Origin: Reyranella sp.
Lineage (GTDB): Bacteria > Pseudomonadota > Alphaproteobacteria > Reyranellales > Reyranellaceae
Direction of reading: 5' to 3'
NCBI GenBank assembly: GCA_030681635.1
Contig: JAUXRT010000525.1
Location: 1-18,841, forward strand
Length of the DNA: 18,841 bases
Shown: piece after piece, positions 7,920 to 18,298 of the stretch
Layout: the number at the start of each line of letters is the position of its first letter
Position numbering within the stretch: position 1 is the first letter of the stretch
Notes under the pieces: model-generated
Database searches by the model: none
Told to the model about the DNA's origin: nothing
The model's input: the letters and a program-made list of their open reading frames with translations, nothing else
Position numbers and translations under genes: made by a program

Positions 7920-7959
7920 GCCGGAAAGCCAACAATGGCGGGCTTTTCGCCCGTTATTT
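7920..7959 (+). terminator. Possible intrinsic terminator after the dioxygenase gene
   Basis: CGGGC (7939-7943) pairs with GCCCG (7949-7953) around a TTTTC loop and is followed by TTATTTG. A longer alternative pairs GCCGGAAAGCC (7920-7930) with GGCTTTTCGCC (7941-7951) at 9 of 11 positions. It starts 10 nt after the stop. The T-tail is short and interrupted, so termination is likely but not certain. Confidence 0.5.
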
Positions 7960-8235
7960 GTGGACACCTGAATGTAACGCGTTGTGTCCAGAACGCTGTC
8001 CACAATTCCGAGACAAGCCTAGTTTCATTGGCTTTTTGGCGTCTCTCGTCTTCTTCATCTGCACAGGCCCCGGTGCGCTCTGTTTCCAGGCGTCGTTCAA
8101 GTGTCTGTTCGCACGTCGTTATTCGGCGTGTCGTGGAGACGGGGTCGTTCTTGGGACTGTCCACGGGTCAGGACCCGCGGCGGCTGCACCTTGGCTCAAC
8201 GCCGGACCCGCTGGCGGCAGCGGGCAGGTCGTGCC

Positions 8236-8271
8236 GAAACAGAAAAGGCCGGCGCAGTCCAAGCGCCAGCC
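8236..8271 (-). terminator. Intrinsic terminator for the NHLM/RiPP cassette
   Basis: Read on the minus strand, GGCTGGCGC (8271-8263), loop TTGGACT and GCGCCGGCC (8255-8247) form a 9-bp stem with a single T-G wobble. It is followed by TTTTCTGTTT. It lies about 75 nt past the stop of the NHLP precursor gene, the last gene of the minus-strand run. A weaker 6-bp hairpin (8324-8329 with 8338-8343) lies nearer the stop. This is the most convincing terminator in the window. Confidence 0.7.
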
Positions 8272-8345
8272 TACCAGAAATATAGCCTAAAACCTGCTGA
8301 ACTTGCAAATTTTACAGGCAGCCGACGGCCTTGGTCAGCCGTCCC

Positions 8346-8711
8346 TCAGCCGGGACCGCCCCTCACCAGCTGTATGCCGTGGGGGCCTCCCGGCCCAAAC
8401 AGGTTCCCCGTCGTGGTATATAAGGGAGGATTACGGTCATACGTTATCGGATCCCATGGCCCTCCCGCCGACACCTTGTCGAGCTCCTCCTCGGAGAGTT
8501 CCTGCGTCGGCTTGGGCGGAAGCACAAAGTGAAATTGGGTGTCGGTGTTCTCGACCACCGTCACCGTCACGCCGGCAGCCACGGAAACACCAGCATCTTT
8601 GAGGGCGGCGTGCGGGTCGGCCAGAAGCTTCGCCTTGAAGGCCGGATCGCGCCACGCCTTGGCGATGATCCCGCCGTATGTCGCCGCCTTGTCCTGTTCC
8701 GTCTCAGCCAT
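8346..8711 (-). CDS. NHLP-family (nitrile hydratase alpha-like leader) RiPP precursor peptide
   Basis: A 121-aa precursor of the proteusin-like class whose leader resembles the nitrile hydratase alpha subunit. Leader marks are AWRDPAFKAKLLADPHAALK (19-38), the TVTVVENT strand (49-56), FHFVLPPKPT (60-69) and LSEEELDKVSAGG (72-84). The double glycine 83-84 is the expected cut site for the C39 peptidase encoded upstream. The predicted core (85-121, 37 aa) begins PWDPITYDRNPPLY, is rich in Gly, Pro, Thr and Tyr, and ends LVRGGPG. It has no Cys and only Thr as a dehydratable residue, so a lanthionine product is not possible. AAAGGA (8718-8723 on the minus strand) gives a good ribosome site. It is the last gene of the cassette, 47 nt after the ABC gene. 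Whether the core is modified is unknown. Confidence 0.9.
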   Translation of the reverse strand: MAETEQDKAATYGGIIAKAWRDPAFKAKLLADPHAALKDAGVSVAAGVTVTVVENTDTQFHFVLPPKPTQELSEEELDKVSAGGPWDPITYDRNPPLYTTTGNLFGPGGPHGIQLVRGGPG

Positions 8712-8758
8712 TGCAAATCCTTTCGCTTTCAAAGTGACACACAAGCACCTGGAGGCGG

Positions 8759-11535
<2,777 letters not shown>

Positions 11536-11539
<4 letters not shown>

Positions 11540-13725
11540 GCCGCGACCTCGGCGCCGATCAGCCGGGCGTAGGCGCCCGCGGCGGCGAGCAGCGAGGCGT
11601 GCGTGCCGCGCTCCACCACCTTGCCGCGCTCGAGCACGATGATCTCGTCGCAGTCACGGATCGTGCTCAGCCGATGGGCGACGAGGACGCAGGCCATGCC
11701 GCGGCGCCGCACCGCCGTCAGGATCTCGTTCTCGCTCACCGCATCCAGCGCGGAAGTCGCCTCATCCAGCACCAGCAAAGAGGGCTCGCGAACCAGCGCG
11801 CGCGCGATTTCGATACGCTGACGCTGGCCGCCGTTCAGATTGCGGCCGCCCTCCTCGATCGCGCCCTCGAAATTGCCGGGCATGGCGCGGACGGTCGATG
11901 TCAGGCCGGCATCGTCGATCGCGACAGCCAGCCGGCCATGATCGACGGTGTCGTCCCATAGGGTGACGTTGTCATGGACAGTGCCGGCGAACAGCTTGAT
12001 GTCCTGATCGACCGATGCCACGACCGTCGACAGCCGCTCGCGCCCCCAGGCCTGCAGGGCGTAGCCGTCGATGCGGATGTCGCCGCCACGCGGTTCCAAC
12101 AACCCGGTGATCAGTTTGCCCACGGTGGACTTGCCGCTGCCCGATTCGCCCACCAGCGCCACCCACCGACCCGGCGCCACATCGAGCGAGAAATCCTCGA
12201 TCAGCGGCGGCTCCAGCGGACTGTAGCCGAAGCTCACGCCTTGCATCGACAGGTGGCCGGCGGCGCGCGCATCAGGGGGCGCATCGGTGGGAGCGGCGTT
12301 GGCCTCGTCGTTGGTTGGCGAAAACCGCCAGTCGGGTTTGTATTGCAGCACGTCGTCGAGCCGCGACAGGTCGGCCGAGGCCTGCTGCACCCTGGCGGCC
12401 ACGCCGACCATCTGCTGGACGGGTGCCGAGAAGCTCATGAGCAGGCCCTGGAAAGCCACGAGCGCGCCGATGCTGAGTTCGCCGTTGATGACCTCCAGGG
12501 CGCCGACACCGAGGACCGCGGCGGAGGTCAGGCTGAGCAGGACCGCCGGCAGCAGGTCGATGGTCTGCTGATAGACGGCCAGCTTCTGCTCGGAGTTGAT
12601 GCTCCGCGCGTGGTAGCCCGCCCATTTCGAGAAGAAATCGTTCTCGCCGCCCGTCGACTTCAGCGTCTCGATCGACTGCAGTCCGACGACGGAGGTGGAA
12701 AACAACCTGGCCTGATCCATCTGCAGGCGCAGCGCCACGTCGGCCAGCGAGCGGTGCAGCAGGCGGAGCAGGACGATGTTGAGGACCGCGCTGCCCAGCA
12801 CGATCGCCGCCAGTTTCAGGTCGTAGGAGATCATGACGGCGCCCAGGAACATCGCCGTCAGGCCACTTGCCGCCGCGTTGCCGAAATCCCGCGCCAGCAG
12901 GGTCGCCACGCGGTCGTTGGCCTCGACGCGACTGACGAGATCGCCGGTATAGCGCTGGCTGTAGAAGACGACCGGCAGGCTGAGCACATGCCAGGCGAAG
13001 CGCGCCGACTGTTCCAGCGCCAGCCGCAGCTCGATACGCACCAGGGCGATGCCCTGCAGGTAGCGCAGGACGACGTTCAGCACGAACGTGATGCCGAGAC
13101 CGACCAGCAGCGGGGTGAGCCATCCGTCGAAACGCTGGATCAGGACCCTGTCGACGAAGGCCGCCGTCAGGCCCGGCACGATCATGCCGGGGATCACCAG
13201 CATCAGGCTGATCCAGGCGACGAAGGCGATGGCGGCGTGGAGGCCCTTCAGGCGACTCGTCAGTTTCGCCATCACGCCCGGCGCGCCGCCGCCGGGAACG
13301 AAATCGGGACCCTTCTTGAACTCCAGCGACACGCCCGTGAAGCTCTCGCCGAACTCCTCGCGCGAGACACTGCGCGGACCGGCCGCCGGATCGTTGAGAT
13401 AGACCCTGGTCCGCGAGACGCCCTCGACCACCAAGAAGTGGTTGAAGTTCCAGAAAACGATCACCGGAAAGGCGCCGGCCAGGACTTCGTCGACCTCGCG
13501 ACGCATGCCGACGGCCTCGAGGCCATAATGCCGCGCCGCCCGCACGACGTTGCTCGCCTTGCTGCCGTCGCGCGAGACGCCGCAGGCGACGCGCAGTTCC
13601 TCGAGCGGCACGCGCCGCCCGTGGTAAGCCAGCACGATGCCGAGCGCCGCCGCGCCGCATTCCACGATCTCCATCTGGAGCAGGGTTGGCGTGCGGACGC
13701 GGCGCGTCGAGAAGAGGCTGAACAG
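11536..13725 (-). CDS. NHLM-type peptidase-containing ABC transporter (C39 leader peptidase)
   Basis: Bifunctional exporter (about 729 aa) that cuts leaders after double glycine and exports the product. The N-terminal C39 peptidase has RVRTPT, Q17, catalytic C23 (VECGAAALG), H96 (FNHFLVVEG) and D112 (NDPAAGPR). A membrane domain follows (about 175-450), then the nucleotide-binding domain with Walker A GESGSGKST (K532), signature LNGGQ (N631 in place of Ser), Walker B LLVLDEATSALD with E655, and switch VAHRLST. The start is uncertain: no ATG, GTG or TTG lies between the HlyD stop and the RVRTPT block. CTG 13725, 5 nt past that stop, keeps the whole peptidase; ATG 13674 would remove the RVRTPT block and Q17. 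ATG 13864... frame start at 13866 would need a 136-nt overlap with the HlyD gene. Confidence 0.92.
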
Positions 13726-13730
13726 GACTT

Positions 13731-15026
13731 CTATCCGTTGATGCTGAGCAGCTTGCGCAGCGCCGGAATGACCAGGCTGATCGGCCTCACCTCGTCGACG
13801 ATGATGTCGAGGTTGGCCACCGAACCGGGCGTGATCCTGTAAGGCGGCCCGGTGCCGCTCCACCATTCGTAGCCGCTCGGATTGGTCGTCGAGCGCACCA
13901 GCTCGACCCGGGCGAGCAACGCCGAACTGTCGTCACCGACCAGGCGCTTGGTGAGCTGGGCATTCTGCAGGATCTGCTCGATATGCTCGTGGGACATCTC
14001 GCTCTCGGAGACGCTGACCACGCGGCCGCGCATCGAGCCGTATTCCTCCCGCTTCGTGCCGTCCGGCATGACGTAGGCGTCCATGCCGACCGCCACGCGC
14101 TTTCGCCTTTCGCCGCTCAGCAGGACCAGCATCTCGACGCTGTCCGCCGCGCCCGAGCCGATCGTGACCAGCACTGCGCCCGCCGATGTCACGTCGCCCC
14201 GGCCCACCCGGACTTCCTGGATGACGCCGCCGACCGGCGCCTTGACGACCGAGCCGACCGCCTTCTCCACCCTGAGCTCGGCGACCTCGGCCTTCTTGAG
14301 GTCGATCTCCGCCTCCTTCTGGCGCTCGTTGTCGGCGAGCTCGTCGCGCTTCGTCTGGACCAGCGCCTCGATCTCGACCTTCTTTGCGCTGCCGTTCGCG
14401 ATCTCGAGGGTCGTCTCGTCATACTGCTCCTGCCGAGCGATGACCTCGGTTTGCGCGATCATTCCCCTGCTTCGCAGCGACTCATAGCCGGCAACCAGCT
14501 GGCGCAGCCGTTCGCGGCGTACTTCGTTGGCGGCCATTTGTCCGTCTATCGCCGACTGCTGGCGGCGCGCGGTTTCCTCGCTCTGGCGGATCTGGGCCGA
14601 GTTGGCGGCCTTCAACTTGGCCAGGTTGGCCTCGAGACGCCCGACCTGCGCCATCCCGTTCTCGATCTGCGCCAACAGCAGCCTCTGCTCGATGCGCGCG
14701 ATCTCGGCGCCTGCCGCGACGCGCTCACCCGGCTTGACGAAAATCTCGAGCACGAGGCCGGCCGAGACAGCCGACACGGCGAAGTTGCCGCCCTTGTCGG
14801 CCAGCAGCACGCCGCGCCCGACCGCGCGCGTGGGCACGGATCCGAACACGCCCCACGCCAGGGCCGCCAGGATGATGACGGTCGCCGACGCCGCCAGCAG
14901 GCGCATCGCCGGCGGGATCAGGCCGATGCGCTGGTCGAGTTGCTCGGGCGAATTGAGCCGCTCGAGCGCCGCATCCCGGAAGATCCTCTTGCCGGCGTCG
15001 GCACCGGGCGCCTGCGGATCGTTCAA
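13731..15026 (-). CDS. NHLM-type secretion protein, HlyD/membrane-fusion family
   Basis: Periplasmic adaptor linking the ABC exporter to the outer part of the secretion path, about 431 aa. The N-terminal ALERLNSPEQLDQRI block (20-34) is characteristic of NHLM secretion proteins, followed by one transmembrane helix (about 41-62). The first lipoyl half (about 70-115, with GLVLEIFVKPGERVAAG) is followed by a long Gln/Glu/Lys-rich coiled coil (about 115-260) and the second half with VVKAPVGGVIQEVRVGRGD. The C-terminus carries a conserved NLDIIVDEVRPISLVIP segment. The start is TTG 15026, whose TTGA overlaps the stop of a short upstream frame and has GGAAA about 10 nt upstream; TTG 15038 is the alternative. 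No TolC-type partner is in the window. Confidence 0.9.
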   Translation of the reverse strand: MNDPQAPGADAGKRIFRDAALERLNSPEQLDQRIGLIPPAMRLLAASATVIILAALAWGVFGSVPTRAVGRGVLLADKGGNFAVSAVSAGLVLEIFVKPGERVAAGAEIARIEQRLLLAQIENGMAQVGRLEANLAKLKAANSAQIRQSEETARRQQSAIDGQMAANEVRRERLRQLVAGYESLRSRGMIAQTEVIARQEQYDETTLEIANGSAKKVEIEALVQTKRDELADNERQKEAEIDLKKAEVAELRVEKAVGSVVKAPVGGVIQEVRVGRGDVTSAGAVLVTIGSGAADSVEMLVLLSGERRKRVAVGMDAYVMPDGTKREEYGSMRGRVVSVSESEMSHEHIEQILQNAQLTKRLVGDDSSALLARVELVRSTTNPSGYEWWSGTGPPYRITPGSVANLDIIVDEVRPISLVIPALRKLLSING

Positions 15027-15121
15027 TCCAGTTTCCAACTCTTGCTTTCAGACTCTGCGCCGTGATTATCTATCATAAGCCGCGCCGTGACCATTTCGAG
15101 TTCGGCATCGGTGAGGTCAGA
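15023..15121 (-). pseudogene. Out-of-frame second leader-end motif, possible precursor remnant or frameshifted tail
   Basis: Just after the Nif11-type precursor, another frame reads SDLTDAELEMVTARLMID and continues 15 codons to a TGA at 15023. SDLTDAELEM mimics the LTDAELDGL end of the precursor leader, and the DNA is 19/20 identical over that stretch. The frame has no good start: the nearest ATG (15094) lies inside the motif and has no Shine-Dalgarno. Yet its stop overlaps the HlyD TTG start as TTGA, a usual sign that a frame is translated. It could be the end of a second precursor that lost its 5' part, a tail separated from the first precursor by an indel, or a product of frameshifting. 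Type is tentative. Confidence 0.4.
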
Positions 15122-15260
15122 AACCGTCCGGCCTTCCGGGCCTTGCGCCTGCGATACCGCCGGTGCACAGGCTGGTGCGAATCGAACACATCCTCCTGTC
15201 AGCAGCGCTGTCGCCAACCCTGTATCCCCCGGCGAGACCGTCGAGTTCGGCGTCGGTGAG
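15096..15260. repeat. Direct repeat of the leader-end sequence (20 bp, 19/20 identical)
   Basis: The 20-bp unit at 15096-15115 matches the one at 15241-15260 except for one A/G difference. On the minus strand both encode LTDAEL, but the copies are 145 nt apart, so they sit in different reading frames. Precursor duplication followed by an indel explains this simply. Only the two 20-bp ends are repeated, not the sequence between them. Confidence 0.75.
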
Positions 15261-15467
15261 TACGTTGCCCTTCGCCTTGGCTCTTGCCTTGGCGTGCTGC
15301 CTGGCCTCATCGGCGGTGAAATCGTAGCCCTTGCTTATGGCAAAGGCGACGGCCCGATCCATGGGCGTGCCGTGTGACTTCTCGGCCTCGGCCTTCCCGG
15401 CCTCGACACGCAGCGCTTCGTTGGCGTTCAGGTCTGTGGCAAAGCGCTCGATCTCGGCAATGCTCAT
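15117..15467 (-). CDS. Nif11-type leader RiPP precursor peptide
   Basis: A 116-aa precursor with a Nif11-like leader: MSIAEIERFATDLNANEALR at the start, KGYDFTADEARQH (46-58), then LTDAELDGLAGG (70-81). The double glycine at 80-81 is the expected C39 cut site. The predicted core (82-116, 35 aa) begins YRVGDSAADRRMCSIRTSLC, with cysteines at 94 and 101 separated by SIRTSL, and ends GRPDGF. The Ser/Thr and two Cys would allow lanthionine, azoline or disulfide chemistry, but no such enzyme is visible here. The start is the ATG at 15467 with GGGAAGA upstream; the same frame is open further upstream without family resemblance. It lies directly before the HlyD/ABC genes and after a gene of unknown role. 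This is a different leader family from the precursor at 8346-8711. Confidence 0.85.
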   Translation of the reverse strand: MSIAEIERFATDLNANEALRVEAGKAEAEKSHGTPMDRAVAFAISKGYDFTADEARQHAKARAKAKGNVLTDAELDGLAGGYRVGDSAADRRMCSIRTSLCTGGIAGARPGRPDGF

Positions 15468-15574
15468 GGCGGTGTTCTTCCCGATGCTACAAGGGTGACA
15501 GGAGACGTGTGAGGTTGATATCAGCTGCCGTGCGGCAACCCATAGGCCGAAATGATCCTGACATTGGGACCCAC

Positions 15575-15997
15575 TCACTCAAAGAGCGCGATCCAGTTCG
15601 ACGCAAATCCATCCGGCTCGGTCGCAAAGTAATGCTCGCCGAAGCTGTCGGCATAAAGCCTTGCGGTCTCCATGATGCCCTGTTGCGTCATCTTCGTCTC
15701 CTCGGCATCTCCCGTGGCCGGGCCGTGATGGAGATACATGCCGAACAGCCTGTCGCAATCGGCGACATAGGCCCGCGTGAACAGGATGTGCTGATGCCAG
15801 AAAGCATCTATGTCCGGCAGCGGCACGAGAAGAAGCCGGGGATCGAGCAGGTGCATGCAGAGAAACCGCCGATACCGAAGCTCGGCATAGTCGGCAATTT
15901 TCCCGCTCCAGCCCATTTCCTCGACGACCTTGTGCTTGACGGCTGCGAGGTCGATCGACGTGACCAGACCCATTGCATCGTCGACGGTCGCAGGCAC
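15575..15997 (-). CDS. Glycine-rich-domain-protein-like (DUF1399-like) protein of unknown function
   Basis: A 140-aa soluble protein. The central block LVPLPDIDAFWHQHILFTRA (57-76), then D80-C81, LFGMYL and H90-H91, recalls the GRDP/DUF1399 pattern (DIDxxWHxHxL...Y..DC...G..LHH). D62, D64, H68, H70, D80, C81, H90 and H91 could bind a metal, though no activity is established for the family as far as I know. The start is GTG 15997, which overlaps the aldo/keto reductase TAG by one base (TAGTG), with GGGAG about 10 nt upstream; ATG 15973 is an alternative. The gene sits between catabolic genes and the Nif11-type precursor, so it is either the last gene of the former or the first of the RiPP cassette. 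A role in peptide modification or immunity is speculation. Confidence 0.75.
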   Translation of the reverse strand: MPATVDDAMGLVTSIDLAAVKHKVVEEMGWSGKIADYAELRYRRFLCMHLLDPRLLLVPLPDIDAFWHQHILFTRAYVADCDRLFGMYLHHGPATGDAEETKMTQQGIMETARLYADSFGEHYFATEPDGFASNWIALFE

Positions 15998-17016
15998 TAG
16001 CAGCCGGCTCCCGGCATTTTGATCGCGGAGTTCCGCCGCTCCGGCATCGGGTCCTCGAACGACCGCGGATAGCGGTGCGGCTGCATCGATACCTTGTTCA
16101 GCTTCGCGAGTGCCGCCTCCGGCAGCCGCCAGCCGCCGGCGCCCAGCGTCTCCTTGAGCTGCTCGGCATTGCGGGCGCCCACGATGGCGCTGGTCATGAA
16201 GGGCTGGTCCATCACCCAGCGCAGCGCGGTCTGTGCCGGTGAGCGGCCGATCTCCTTGGCGGTATCGAGCAGTGTCTGCAGGATCTCGGCGTGATTGGGC
16301 GCAAAGAACCGGTTCTGGAAGCCCCAGCCCTCGGCCGAGCGCGTGCCCTGCACTTTCAGGCTGCCCGGCGTGTACTTGCCGGCGAGATAGCCCGACGCCA
16401 TCGGCGACCAGGCCACGCAGCCCAGCCCTTTCAGCTGCAGCGCCGGTACGATCTCCTCGTCGATGTCACGTACCACGAGGCTGTACTGCGGCTGGTAGGC
16501 CGAAAAGCTCGCCCAGCCCCTGGTCTCGCTGATCCAAAGCGCTTCCATCAGACGCCACGCCTCGAAGTTCGAGCAGGCGGTGTAGAGGATCTTGCCCTCG
16601 CGCTGGAGATCGTCGAGGGCGCGCAGCATCTCCTCCAGCGGCGTCTGGTGATCGACGTGATGGATGAAATAGATATCGATGTAGTCGGTCTGCAGCCGCT
16701 TCAGGCTGCCTTCGATCTGCTGCTTGATGTGCAGCCGCGACATGCCCGAATCGTTGGGCCGCCCGCCCATCGGATTGAAGAACTTGGAGGCAATGATGGC
16801 GTCCTGCCGCCTGCCCTTCAGGGCCACGCCCAACATGGTCTCCGACGTCCCGCCAACATAGGAGTTGGCGGTGTCGAAGAAATTGACGCCGGCATCAAGC
16901 GCCGCGTTCACCATCGCCGTGGCACCGTCCTGATCCGCGCCGTTGCCGAAGGTCATGGTACCGAGGCAGATTTCGGAGACCTTCAGGCCGGCGCGGCCGA
17001 GGCGGCGGTAGTCCAT
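15997..17016 (-). CDS. Aldo/keto reductase
   Basis: NAD(P)H-dependent carbonyl reductase of the AKR superfamily, 339 aa with a TIM-barrel fold expected. The catalytic tetrad is visible: D48 and Y53 in FFDTANSY, K78 in IASKFF, and H119 in YIDIYFIHH. The N-terminal MDYRRLGRAGLKVSEICLGT and the later YQPQYSLVVRDIDEEI, with SPMASGYLAGKY, are typical of the YghZ/Tas/AKR12-like branch (Kv-beta-related). The ATG at 17016 follows the acyl-CoA dehydrogenase stop by 2 nt, so the two belong to one operon. The frame is open far upstream, but that part is a shadow of the dehydrogenase. Substrate is unknown; the neighbouring acyl-CoA dehydrogenases hint at a lipid or terpenoid aldehyde/ketone. Confidence 0.93.
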   Translation of the reverse strand: MDYRRLGRAGLKVSEICLGTMTFGNGADQDGATAMVNAALDAGVNFFDTANSYVGGTSETMLGVALKGRRQDAIIASKFFNPMGGRPNDSGMSRLHIKQQIEGSLKRLQTDYIDIYFIHHVDHQTPLEEMLRALDDLQREGKILYTACSNFEAWRLMEALWISETRGWASFSAYQPQYSLVVRDIDEEIVPALQLKGLGCVAWSPMASGYLAGKYTPGSLKVQGTRSAEGWGFQNRFFAPNHAEILQTLLDTAKEIGRSPAQTALRWVMDQPFMTSAIVGARNAEQLKETLGAGGWRLPEAALAKLNKVSMQPHRYPRSFEDPMPERRNSAIKMPGAGC

Positions 17017-17018
17017 GC

Positions 17019-18233
17019 TCACAGCCCCAGCATCGCCTTGGCCAGCACGTTGCGCTGCACTTCCGACGAACCACCGTAGATCGTGGTCTTGCGGGTGTTG
17101 AAGTAGCGCGGCGAGACGTCGTCGACATAGCCGCCGCCGACCGGCACGACATTGCTGTCGTAGTTTCGGAGTTCGGTGAAGGGCGTGCCGTACCAGCCGA
17201 CCGCCTCGACGGCGAGTTCGGTCACCTTCTGGCCGGCTTCGGTGCCGCGCATCTTCACGACCGAGCCCATGTTGCCGGGCGCGTCGCCGGTCTTGAGGCT
17301 GGAATAAAACATCATCTCGTTCATCTCGACGGCGTCGATCTCGATTTCGAGCGCTGCCATCTTCTCGCGCCAGTTCGGACTGGCCGATAGCGGCTCTCCG
17401 GCATCCATCTGCGTCTTCGACAACACCTGCAGGTGACGGAACGCCTTGCGCAGCCGCGGCCCGAAGGCCTGACCGCCGCGCTCGAACTCGAGCAGGTACT
17501 TGGCGTAGGTCCAGCCCTTGTTTTCCTCGCCCACCAGGTTCTCGACCGGCACCTTCACGTCGGTGAAGAACACCTGGTTGACCTCGTGCCGCATCGGCGT
17601 GCGCGTGCCGTCCACCAGGTAGATCGGATCGACTTTTATGCCCGGCGACTTCATGTCGATCAGCAGAAACGAGATCCCTTCCTGACGCTTGCCTTCGTTC
17701 GAGGTCCGCACCAGGCAGAAGATCCAGTCGGCGAAGTGGGCGTTGGTCGTCCAGATCTTCTGGCCGTTGACGAGGTAGTGGTCGCCTTGCTTTTCGGCCT
17801 TGGTGCGCAGGCTCGCGAGGTCGGAACCCGAGCCCGGCTCGGAATAGCCCTGGCACCAGAGTTCTTCGGCGGCCGCGATCTTCGGAAGGAAGCGCTTCTT
17901 CTGCGCCTCGCTGCCGAACTTCATCAGGACCGGCGCCACCATCTTGATGCTGAAGGAGGAGAGATAGGGCGAGTCGGCGCGCGCCATCTCCATCTCGAAG
18001 ATGAACTTCTGCGTCGAATTCCAGCCCGGCCCGCCATATTCCTTGGGCCAGTTGGGACAGAGCCAGCCGCGCGACGCGAGCTTCTTCTGCCACTGCACCA
18101 GCCGTTCCTTCGAGACATGGCTGGTCCGGCTGCGACGGCTTTCCTCCGCGACCTCCGGCGGCATGTTGGCGGTGATCCAGTCGCGCACTTCGCGTTGGAA
18201 GGTGAGTTCGGTTTCGTTGAACGCCAGACGCAT
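17019..18233 (-). CDS. Acyl-CoA dehydrogenase (FadE-like)
   Basis: Flavin-dependent acyl-CoA dehydrogenase of 404 aa, introducing an alpha-beta double bond. Visible blocks: KEYGGPGW (64-71), CQGYSEPGSGSDLAS (127-141, FAD/acyl-CoA contact), QKIWTTNAHFADW (158-170), LLEFERGG (247-254) and IYGGSSEVQRNVLAKAMLG (385-403). The position that holds the catalytic Glu in medium-chain enzymes (IYEG) is Gly387, so the base is probably E251 in LLEFER, as in the isovaleryl/long-chain group. The ATG at 18233 has AAAGG upstream. The downstream aldo/keto reductase follows by 2 nt, and a paralogue lies upstream across a palindrome. Such side-by-side FadE pairs often form heteromers in steroid or branched-chain breakdown; that is inference here. 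Confidence 0.94.
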   Translation of the reverse strand: MRLAFNETELTFQREVRDWITANMPPEVAEESRRSRTSHVSKERLVQWQKKLASRGWLCPNWPKEYGGPGWNSTQKFIFEMEMARADSPYLSSFSIKMVAPVLMKFGSEAQKKRFLPKIAAAEELWCQGYSEPGSGSDLASLRTKAEKQGDHYLVNGQKIWTTNAHFADWIFCLVRTSNEGKRQEGISFLLIDMKSPGIKVDPIYLVDGTRTPMRHEVNQVFFTDVKVPVENLVGEENKGWTYAKYLLEFERGGQAFGPRLRKAFRHLQVLSKTQMDAGEPLSASPNWREKMAALEIEIDAVEMNEMMFYSSLKTGDAPGNMGSVVKMRGTEAGQKVTELAVEAVGWYGTPFTELRNYDSNVVPVGGGYVDDVSPRYFNTRKTTIYGGSSEVQRNVLAKAMLGL

Positions 18234-18266
18234 CTTTCTGCCTTTTTGTCCTACTGAGCGAAGCGA

Positions 18267-18291
18267 ATGAGCGCGCGGCCCGCGCGCTCAT
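18267..18291. repeat. Perfect 25-bp palindrome between two acyl-CoA dehydrogenase genes
   Basis: ATGAGCGCGCGG, a single central C, and CCGCGCGCTCAT form a perfect 12-bp stem in the 65-bp gap. It begins 7 nt after the upstream gene's stop on the minus strand and is followed by TCGCTTCGCT rather than a T-run. It may stabilise the 3' end of the upstream message, act as a partial (perhaps Rho-assisted) terminator, or bind a regulator. The structure is certain, the role is not. Confidence 0.7.
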
Positions 18292-18298
18292 GGAACTC

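Larger units (their letters stand above)
7910..8345. other. Convergent intergenic region without a supported gene
   Basis: This 436-bp gap lies between the plus-strand dioxygenase gene and the minus-strand NHLP precursor. It looks less GC-rich than its surroundings in the first part. It contains a terminator-like hairpin at each end, an inverted pair TGTGGACA/TGTCCACA (7959-7966 and 7997-8004), and a short perfect hairpin CGGGTC-AG-GACCCG (8164-8177). Open frames here (for example 7935-8285, plus) have no family resemblance, no Shine-Dalgarno and erratic composition, so I do not call them. I see no tRNA or other structured RNA that I recognise. Confidence 0.6.

Noticed and set aside
7935..8285. 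Open frame of about 116 codons on the plus strand in the intergenic gap
   Set aside because: No ribosome site, no family resemblance, Ser/Arg-rich shadow-like composition, and it runs through both hairpins.
11974..13842. Very long open frame on the plus strand opposite the peptidase transporter
   Set aside because: His/Gln/Arg/Asp-rich composition typical of the antisense of a high-GC gene; the minus strand encodes a complete transporter with all motifs.
15122..15310. Upstream part of the frame that ends at 15023
   Set aside because: It overlaps the Nif11-type precursor in another frame and has poor third-position GC there, so only the part after 15121 is worth reporting.
15997..18291. A single 764-codon frame covering the aldo/keto reductase and the acyl-CoA dehydrogenase region
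   Set aside because: Only the last 339 residues resemble a protein family; the rest is an out-of-frame reading of the dehydrogenase. ATG 17016 is the true start.
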